Part shown: positions 1 through 5,357 of the stretch, one piece after another | Position numbering within the stretch: the first letter of the stretch is position 1 | Layout: every line of letters begins with the position of its first letter | Source: Chitinophagaceae bacterium | GTDB taxonomy: Bacteria; Bacteroidota; Bacteroidia; Chitinophagales; Chitinophagaceae | Direction: 5' to 3' | NCBI GenBank assembly: GCA_947378615.1 | Contig: CANCKV010000091.1 | Span: 1 to 9,270, forward strand | DNA length: 9,270 nucleotides | Translations under genes and position numbers: made by a program | The notes under the pieces: generated by a model | The model's database searches: none | The model's input: only the letters and a program-made list of their open reading frames with translations | What the model was told of the DNA's origin: nothing

Positions 1-154
1 TTCAAACGAATCATTAAGAAATGAGATTATATATTTCGTTGCAAAAAATACCGTTGGCAATGCCACCACAAAAAACTTGAAATATCCTAACTAAGCTAAT
101 TATAAGTAATTTATTTGTTAGAAAATTAAAAATGAAAGAATAAGCGGCTTACTG

Positions 155-285
155 CTTCGATGAACTGCCAATGACATCTTTTGAGTACTCATCGAAATTA
201 AACCTGTCAGGCTGAGACCCTCGAAATCCGGATGAATTGTTTAAGTTGCTCGCACTTCGAAAACTGCTAATGACATTTTTTTTGA
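155..285. repeat. Diverged direct repeat pair with central GTCAGGCTGAG
   Basis: Unit 1 (155-184) and unit 2 (255-285) share CTTCGA, then AACTGC[C/T]AATGACAT, then a T run and GA, about 100 bp apart. Between them, CCTGTCAGGCTGAGACCC at 203-220 resembles a short dispersed intergenic element (GTCAGGCTGAG followed by a TCGAA-type end) that I know from many Bacteroidota and other genomes. The copies are eroded, so this is probably old repeat debris. Confidence 0.45.
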
Positions 286-342
286 AACATGGGTAAATGC
301 ATTTAAAAGACGAAGAAATCAGCTATTTTGTTTTAATTTAGC

Positions 343-412
343 TGTCATCCCGTTGGGATCTAACTAAAATTAAACAACTGTTTATTATGTTAGAGATCCC
401 TTCGGGATGACA
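343..412. repeat. Long nested inverted repeat (70-nt imperfect hairpin)
   Basis: The left arm 343-364 (core TGTCATCCCG, GGGATC, TAAC) pairs with the right arm 389-412 (GTTAG, GATCCC, CGGGATGACA). The arms differ at two bases plus a 2-nt insertion. Pairing continues inward to TAAACA (371-376) and TGTTTA (379-384). Each arm is also its own small hairpin: ATCCC-GTT-GGGAT on the left and ATCCC-TTC-GGGAT on the right. This form (GTCATCCCG...GGGAT) is typical of REP-like dispersed intergenic repeats. It could also act as a transcription stop or mRNA stabiliser for the porin unit. Confidence 0.75.
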
Positions 413-515
413 TTCGAGAAACCTTTTTTTGTTGTAAATACTTTAACTTCAAAAAACTTGAGAAACTCTAATTACTGCCTCAGGAAGACAATTACCCTAA
501 TTTTCGAAGTGTAAA

Positions 516-1628
516 CTAAAATGCATACACAGCCGCTAACACCAACTGTGTAGCCCCAAAACTTGCGTTACCACTTTTATCATGATACAAACTATTGGTA
601 TTACCCTTGTTTGTATTCTCTACCATAATCTCTTGTTTCAAACTTAACGGTCCTAACTTGACATTACTTGTAAGGGTAAAAATATTATAATACCCTGTGG
701 TGTAAGAAGGAGAATAAGTCTTCTCGGTTCTTTCATTATATTCATAACGAGCACCTATTGAATATCCTTTACAAATTGATTTTTGTGCATAGAACACCAA
801 ACTCTTAAATGAAGTACCCGAAGTGCCTAAAGCACTATCCTTTGCACTAAAACTAGTGGCATCAAGCCCTAATTTAAGGGAAGAAATAGGACTATATTTT
901 ACTTGAAGATTGGTGTGTGTACCATTTACAGTTTGCCCTTCTCTCCAATAAGCAGCACTTATATCGAGATTGTCAATAGGATGAACAAAAAGTTGGGTAC
1001 AAAAATCAGAAACCCAATATCCTGTAAGAGAAGCGATACCATCATCAGCCGCCTTTGCATCTACTGAATTATAAAGGCCTACTGTCCAATTAATCTTATC
1101 GGAGAAAGCATAGTTAACTTTAATTCCTCCTGCTCTTTGAAAAGAATTAGCAAACGTTAACTCATAAGATTTCGACATAGAATAATTGAAATTATCTACA
1201 GGGGTAATCCTTTCAAAACTTTGAAATTTATACATAGCACCTGCAGAAACAGCTAACTCTTTTGTGAACTGATGCGTTAAATAGAGATTCTGTATCTTGA
1301 AAGAATTCTGTGGATTATTGCTTTTATTATCTGTGCGAGCCCCAAAAGCTAGGTCGGAAAAGAAGGTCGTTTTGCCCACTCTCTTCTTTAACCTCAAATC
1401 GAGCATACTAAAATCTAGCTCATTCAATTTATTACCTAATGTATTGTTAGGATAATCAGGATTTGGATTCGTACCTGCACGTTTGTTTGTATCGCTCAAT
1501 GCGAAATCATACTTATAATATAAATCTGCAGAACCAGAAATCTGCAAAGCAGTTGAGTCCTGATTCTGAGCCTTTGCCAAGCCTATACAACTTGAAAAGA
1601 CCAATATAAATAACATTATTTTTTTCAT
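516..1628 (-). CDS. OmpL-like beta-barrel porin (downstream paralog of a tandem pair)
   Basis: Predicted outer-membrane beta-barrel protein of the putative porin-2 (OmpL-like, BBP2) type common in Bacteroidota; its substrate is unknown. With the ATG at 1628 the product is 370 aa. A frame extension to 1634 would need a TTG start, and the MKK start matches that of the upstream paralog, so 1628 is preferred. Residues 1-20 form a signal peptide (KK, hydrophobic core, cleavage near AKA|Q). The mature protein opens with QISGSADLYYKYDF and continues as alternating amphipathic strands separated by N/D/G/S-rich loops. It carries the VDNFNYSMSKSY block near residues 144-155 and ends in a terminal Phe (LVLAAVYAF), as expected for BAM-inserted barrels. 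It aligns along its whole length with the protein encoded at 1678-2850, whose stop is 49 bp upstream, so the two are probably co-transcribed. The porin class is clear; the exact family name and function are inferred. Confidence 0.85.
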   Translation of the reverse strand: MKKIMLFILVFSSCIGLAKAQNQDSTALQISGSADLYYKYDFALSDTNKRAGTNPNPDYPNNTLGNKLNELDFSMLDLRLKKRVGKTTFFSDLAFGARTDNKSNNPQNSFKIQNLYLTHQFTKELAVSAGAMYKFQSFERITPVDNFNYSMSKSYELTFANSFQRAGGIKVNYAFSDKINWTVGLYNSVDAKAADDGIASLTGYWVSDFCTQLFVHPIDNLDISAAYWREGQTVNGTHTNLQVKYSPISSLKLGLDATSFSAKDSALGTSGTSFKSLVFYAQKSICKGYSIGARYEYNERTEKTYSPSYTTGYYNIFTLTSNVKLGPLSLKQEIMVENTNKGNTNSLYHDKSGNASFGATQLVLAAVYAF

Positions 1629-1677
1629 ATACAATTTGTTTTATTAATTAAAAAGAATTTTGACAACAACAGACATC

Positions 1678-2850
1678 TTAGAAAGAATACACTGCTGCTA
1701 AAACAAATTGTACAGACTTATTGGATTTCACACTAGTTTGTTGACCACCTACCGTAATTGGATTTTTCTCAATATAGGGAGAATAGACATTCCCATTATC
1801 GGTGAGGTCGTATTTCAGTTCTTGCTTAAAAGAAAGTGAACCCAATTTTTCAACACCTGTCAACGTAATAATATTATAACTTTCCTTTTTGAAACCCAAA
1901 ATTGGAGCAGGAGTAACATAAGCAGCAAGGTTTGCAGAGGTATTCTCCTCTCTTTGTTCATGCTCGAATCTTGCACCGAGTGTAAAACCGTTATTAAAAG
2001 GCTTTTGAATATAAATGGCCTCACTCGTAAAATTGTTATAGCTATTAGCAATCTCCGTAGCTGTGTCACTACCTGTATAATTGTTAATATCAAGCCCTAA
2101 ACGCAAACCGCTTGGCAGGGTGTATCGAGTTTGAAAGTTGAGGTGATTGCCTTTATTCTTTTGCCCTTCATGCCATATTGCAGCAGATAACTCCAAATCT
2201 TTTATAGGTGTTACGACTAATTGTGCAGAAATGTCGGATAATCCTTGCGCATTTGGGTTTACTATATAATCTGCAGGATTTGGTTGGGCAGCAGTCATAT
2301 CAATAGAATTGAATAACCCTACTGACAGATTTATTTTATCAGAGAAAACATATTTTGCTTTAATACCTACACTTCTAGCAGGTACTTTCCGTTGTTCGAT
2401 ATAGGCATTCGACATAAAATAATTGAAGTTATCTACGGCAGCCAACTTCTCGTAGGTTTCATAACGATACATTACCCCGGCAGAAATAGATAGTTCTTTT
2501 TTAGCCTGATAGGTAAAATATAGATTTTGAATATAATATGCAAAAACAGCATTATTGATTGCCTGATCATTCGCACGAGGTCCAAAAGCAAGGTCGGCAG
2601 TAATTGACGCTTTTTTAAATTGCTTATTAATTTTTAGATTCAACATGCCAAAATCAATGGCATTTTCTTTAGTTCCCATCGCATAATCAGTAGAATATGG
2701 TTTGGAATTGAAGGCACTTTCAGAGAAATCATACTTAAAATAAACATCTGCAGAACCGCTAATCTGCAAGGAGGAATCGTTGTTATTTTGTGCATTTACT
2801 CCAAATAAAGAGCAAGCAAAAACAGAAAGCAAGGTGAACGTCTTTTTCAT
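1678..2850 (-). CDS. OmpL-like beta-barrel porin (upstream paralog of a tandem pair)
   Basis: A 390-aa predicted outer-membrane porin of the same OmpL-like/BBP2 type as the next gene downstream. The signal peptide is residues 1-20 (MKKTFTLLSV start, cleavage near VNA|Q). The mature N-terminus contains QISGSADVYFKYDF, nearly identical to the paralog. Other shared blocks are VDNFNY near residues 139-144, FSDKINLSVGLFNSID near 169-184, and a C-terminal FVLAAVYSF ending in Phe. Loops differ in length and sequence, which would fit different pore selectivity, although no substrate can be read from the sequence. The ATG at 2850 is the only sensible start: the sequence just before it, AAATTGT, is also found before the paralog's MKK start. 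This is probably the first gene of a two-gene operon, with a promoter candidate about 65 bp upstream. No frameshift or truncation is seen. Confidence 0.87.
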   Translation of the reverse strand: MKKTFTLLSVFACSLFGVNAQNNNDSSLQISGSADVYFKYDFSESAFNSKPYSTDYAMGTKENAIDFGMLNLKINKQFKKASITADLAFGPRANDQAINNAVFAYYIQNLYFTYQAKKELSISAGVMYRYETYEKLAAVDNFNYFMSNAYIEQRKVPARSVGIKAKYVFSDKINLSVGLFNSIDMTAAQPNPADYIVNPNAQGLSDISAQLVVTPIKDLELSAAIWHEGQKNKGNHLNFQTRYTLPSGLRLGLDINNYTGSDTATEIANSYNNFTSEAIYIQKPFNNGFTLGARFEHEQREENTSANLAAYVTPAPILGFKKESYNIITLTGVEKLGSLSFKQELKYDLTDNGNVYSPYIEKNPITVGGQQTSVKSNKSVQFVLAAVYSF

Positions 2851-2915
2851 ACAATTTTTTTAATAATAAATTAGGCAATAAATAAAAAATGATTTCGCAG
2901 TATTTCTGCTTAAGA

Positions 2916-2947
2916 CAAAGACAAAAATTATTGGGTTTACCCTTAGT
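2916..2947 (-). promoter_or_regulatory. Candidate promoter/operator of the porin pair (two-block element, copy 1)
   Basis: Read on the minus strand, it consists of block ACTAAGGGTAAA, an 11-nt spacer, then TTGTCTTT, ending about 65 nt before the porin ATG at 2850. The same two blocks with the same spacing occur at 7411-7442, and 25 of 32 positions agree overall. The distal block TGTCTTTG is one mismatch from the Bacteroidota -7 consensus TAnnTTTG, and ACTAAGGGTAAA lies roughly where a -33 element would sit. This could be a promoter for a non-housekeeping sigma factor or a regulator-binding site. The function is inferred from position and recurrence only. Confidence 0.45.
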
Positions 2948-3026
2948 GTAAATTGAAAATGAAATGGGGATTCAAATAAGTGTTTCGCTGAATTGACAAC
3001 CTCACAAGGGGTTTAAGCACTTATGA

Positions 3027-3086
3027 GGTAGCAAATTAAGCAATATAAAAATATTTTTTACAACATATTTACTCACTTCTGCTACC
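3027..3086. repeat. Inverted repeat GGTAGCA / TGCTACC
   Basis: A perfect 7-bp inverted repeat: GGTAGCA at 3027-3033 and TGCTACC at 3080-3086, with an AT-rich 46-nt interior. The left arm overlaps a second pairing just upstream, CCTCA at 3000-3004 with TGAGG at 3024-3028. An imperfect arm pair, ATAAGTGTTT (2976-2985) with AAGCACTTAT (3015-3024), matches at 9 of 10 positions. The overlapping arms could fold as alternative stems. Short arms in AT-rich DNA can arise by chance, so this is tentative. Confidence 0.3.
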
Positions 3087-3871
3087 AGAAACACTAGCTA
3101 TTGTTTTTCTGTTTTGATTGCACAGTTTCAAAAAATCGGTTAATACCCATTTTACCCTCATTTTCGTAGTTACGTCAGTTTTAGACGAATGTTGAAATGC
3201 TTTTGACGAAGTTTAAAATGTTTTGGGCTTAATTTCAGATAGTCTGAAAATACTTATGAATGCTTCATATAGCCTACAATGGTTTATTCTTACTTAATTC
3301 TAAAGTAAGCTTAATTACAAGAGGGTGGACGATACGCCATAATAGTCTCTTCATACCTTCACATATAAAACATTTAATTACGTTTGGAAACCATGTAATT
3401 CCATTTAGATACATATTAGTTGTGATTAACAAGGGGATAGTTACACTTGAGATGGTCATAACTACAAATAATAATGACTTAATTAAAAGCAAAGTAAACT
3501 AGCTTAGGAATGAACAAAACAAATCAACATTTAATCAAGTTTTAAATTCATTGTATAAAATAAAAAATAAAGTTATGTCTGATAATAAACCTGAAATATA
3601 AAGCACAGATGAAATGAATGCTTCAATTTAGGCAAGAGCTTCATTAGACTTCTTCGGAAATTGAAATTAGTCTCAAGTTGCTTCATAGTGTGAAATTAAG
3701 GGGTTGATGTTTCTAGTTATATAACTTTTAGGAAAGAGAAAAAGCTAAACACATAGGCTCATAGCCACATAGAAAGGACATAATTTTTTTATATTTTTTA
3801 GTAAAAAGAAGGTCACAGAGGAATCCTACTTCGTAGCATTAGAAACGACTTTCTGAAAAGAAGTTATATAG

Positions 3872-3950
3872 TAGTAATGTACGAGAATACTCGTTTCTTA
3901 ATTATTCAAGGATGATTATTGCCTTTGGTTTGATATCTCGTACCTTACTA
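3872..3950. repeat. 15-bp inverted repeat with a competing inner hairpin
   Basis: TAGTAATGTACGAGA (3872-3886) pairs with TCTCGTACCTTACTA (3936-3950) at 14 of 15 positions across a 49-nt loop. A second copy of CTCGT at 3890-3894 lets ACGAG (3881-3885) form a short local hairpin with an AATA loop instead, so the two folds exclude each other. It lies about 160 bp beyond the stop of the gene at 4113-5189 and past that gene's terminator. It could be a small structured RNA, a decayed mobile-element terminus or a repeat; nothing decides between these. Confidence 0.4.
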
Positions 3951-4049
3951 TGATGATTTGATTGTAACTAATTCTTTGAAAATAAAATGGGATTCAATTT
4001 CCGATTCTTTCTTTTGTTGTGATGACCATTTATCGCCGAAATCCCTGGC

Positions 4050-4086
4050 AAAGAAAAAGGGAAGATGTATAAAACACCTTCCCTTT
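4050..4086 (-). terminator. Rho-independent terminator of the CxxCH T9SS protein gene
   Basis: On the minus strand, 27 nt past the TAA stop at 4113-4115, AAAGGGAAGGTGT pairs with ACATCTTCCCTTT. This gives a 13-bp stem with one G-U wobble and a 5-nt loop. It is followed by a T-rich tail (TTTTTCTTT including the stem end). The stem spans 4056-4086 and the tail runs to about 4050. Placement, stem strength and tail fit an intrinsic terminator for the leftward gene. Confidence 0.85.
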
Positions 4087-4112
4087 CATTACTCACGATT
4101 TGATTCTAAATA

Positions 4113-5189
4113 TTATTGAACAATAACTGCTTGTTTCTTAGCTGAATTGTTGGTAGATAAATAATAAGTGCCTGCAGCTAAATGACCTACACTTAATGAC
4201 AATTCATTTGTTCCTTCATTTACACTTGCAGCTGTGTTTACCACTCTCTTACCTGCTGCACTAATTAAAGTGAAGGTTACCTTATCTGATTTAGAAGCTA
4301 AATATTTAACTTTTAAATCTTGACCTGCACGTAATGGGTTAGGATAAACACTAATTACACTACTTTGAGTTGATTTGATAGAAACAGATTTAACATCTGA
4401 ATAAGAAGCTGCCCCATTGTTATCAACGATTTTCAAGCGATAATAAACTGTACCACTTAATGCACTAGCATCTTCAGAGAAAGAATATACTTGTAAATTT
4501 AATGAATTGCCAACTGCTTTAACTGTTCCTGCAGAAACATAATTGACCCCATCAATACTTCTTTCTACAACAAAGTTGTTTGTATTAACTTCTGAAGCAG
4601 AAGCCCATTTCAAATTGACTTTGTTAGCAACTAATGCTGCATCAAAAGAAGACATTTTAACTGGTGTAGGTAAGGCAACAGTAATAGAAGCAGTTCCCTT
4701 GTAAGAATGATCCCCTCCTGAACCAGAACCATTTCCTGCAATACCAGCAAATTTAAAAGCAACAGTTCCCGCTGTAGCAGGCGCAGTCCAAGTAATATTT
4801 GTGTACGTAAAAGCTGTATCAGCTGTAAGTTTAGGAGCTGATTTATGATAAGCGTTCAATTTAGATGTTGTAATTCCTACAACAGTATTTGTTGTACTTA
4901 ACACCCCTGATGCTACCGTCATTGCAAAACCCCAATCCACTGCAGTTGTCTTTGCATCGTTCAAATGAACGCTAAAAGTATAGGCTTGTCCTGCAATTAC
5001 TGAGGTAGGCATTCCAACTAATGTAATTGAACCACCTGTTACAGCAGCCCCATGACATCCAGTACAACTTGTACTTGTTGCAACACTTGAGCCACTTGCA
5101 TGTGATAGAGATTTAGGTGCTGTGATTGAAGACTGTAATACGGCTACCAATGTTATTGCCGTACAGATTACGAGTAAACTTTTTTTCAT
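4113..5189 (-). CDS. Choice-of-anchor V / Reeler-like CxxCH protein with T9SS type A sorting domain
   Basis: A 358-aa secreted protein. Residues 1 to about 23 form a signal peptide (MKKSLLVIC start). Residues 42-46 are CTGCH, a canonical heme-c attachment motif. Residues about 50-172 form a beta-rich domain resembling the choice-of-anchor V family: WGFAMTV near 86-92, NAYHKS at 112-117, ITWTAPATAGTV at 132-143, and a glycine-rich GNGSGSGGDHSY at 152-163. Residues about 177-270 are an FN3-like module (SFDAALVANKVNLKW ... VYYRLKIVD). Residues about 277-358 are a T9SS type A sorting domain with VYPNPLRAGQ at 281-290 and AGTYYLS at 339-345. T9SS cargo is exported by Sec, crosses the outer membrane, and loses the sorting domain on surface attachment or release. 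Heme binding is inferred from CxxCH; with only one such motif, the second axial ligand is unclear, H115 or H161 being guesses. The role is unknown. The C-terminal half is homologous to that of the esterase upstream. An intrinsic terminator follows. Confidence 0.88.
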   Translation of the reverse strand: MKKSLLVICTAITLVAVLQSSITAPKSLSHASGSSVATSTSCTGCHGAAVTGGSITLVGMPTSVIAGQAYTFSVHLNDAKTTAVDWGFAMTVASGVLSTTNTVVGITTSKLNAYHKSAPKLTADTAFTYTNITWTAPATAGTVAFKFAGIAGNGSGSGGDHSYKGTASITVALPTPVKMSSFDAALVANKVNLKWASASEVNTNNFVVERSIDGVNYVSAGTVKAVGNSLNLQVYSFSEDASALSGTVYYRLKIVDNNGAASYSDVKSVSIKSTQSSVISVYPNPLRAGQDLKVKYLASKSDKVTFTLISAAGKRVVNTAASVNEGTNELSLSVGHLAAGTYYLSTNNSAKKQAVIVQ

Positions 5190-5357
5190 GACTCTTTCTT
5201 TTTGTTTAAATTTTACTTTTATTAAATGTTAATTGTGGACTAATTAAATAAGGTTTCAACACCAAAATTAAGCATTTCTAACATTTTTTCATGTTTCTAC
5301 CACTAAGAACCTTCTCTCCACCTCTTTCTGCCTACCTTATTTGGTATTTACCGACTT
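5190..5357 (-). other. Spacer between the two T9SS genes
   Basis: 168 bp between the esterase stop and the CxxCH protein start, both read leftwards. It contains a -7 box match at 5263-5270, so the downstream gene probably has its own promoter. I see no strong hairpin with a T tract behind the esterase stop, so read-through from the esterase is possible. Confidence 0.5.
5263..5270 (-). promoter_or_regulatory. Bacteroidota -7 box candidate (TAATTTTG)
   Basis: TAATTTTG on the minus strand matches the Bacteroidota -7 consensus TAnnTTTG exactly, 73 nt before the ATG at 5189. The expected -33 TTG about 19 nt further upstream is not clear; the sequence there is ATG. The gap to the start codon would give a 5' untranslated leader of about 65-70 nt. 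An A/G-rich stretch (AAAGAAAGAG) directly precedes the ATG and could help ribosome binding. Confidence 0.45.

Larger units (their letters stand above)
1..515. other. Intergenic region with diverged repeats
   Basis: No gene is supported in this 515-bp stretch. It holds a pair of diverged direct repeats (155-285) flanking a GTCAGGCTGAG segment, and a long nested inverted repeat (343-412). No intrinsic terminator with a clear T tract follows the downstream porin gene, whose stop is at 516; the inverted repeat 104 bp beyond it may serve that role. Confidence 0.6.
2851..4112. other. Long gene-poor region between the porins and the T9SS genes
   Basis: About 1.26 kb of AT-rich sequence with no convincing coding region. 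It holds the porin promoter candidate (2916-2947), several inverted repeats (2976-3024, 3027-3086, 3233-3249, 3872-3950), an imperfect 21-bp tandem repeat starting at 3184 and 3205, and a stretch at about 3260-3500 that is open on both strands but unrecognised. It also holds repeat-like fragments near 3735-3815 and the terminator of the gene at 4113-5189. The mixture resembles a graveyard of decayed repeats, possibly with a structured RNA. No tRNA or rRNA signature was seen. Confidence 0.6.

Noticed and set aside
2..94. Open frame at the left edge ending in TAA (possible tail of a truncated gene)
   Set aside because: Only 30 codons, unrecognisable, and such a length is common by chance.
69..461. 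12-bp direct repeat CAAAAAACTTGA at 69-80 and 450-461
   Set aside because: Low-complexity AT-rich word; flanks do not align, so chance is likely.
1860..2093. 77-aa ORF inside the upstream porin gene
   Set aside because: Shadow frame of the well-supported porin gene on the same strand.
5300..5357. Weak hairpin (TACC/GGTA) behind the esterase stop as a terminator
   Set aside because: Stem of only 3-4 bp with no T tract.
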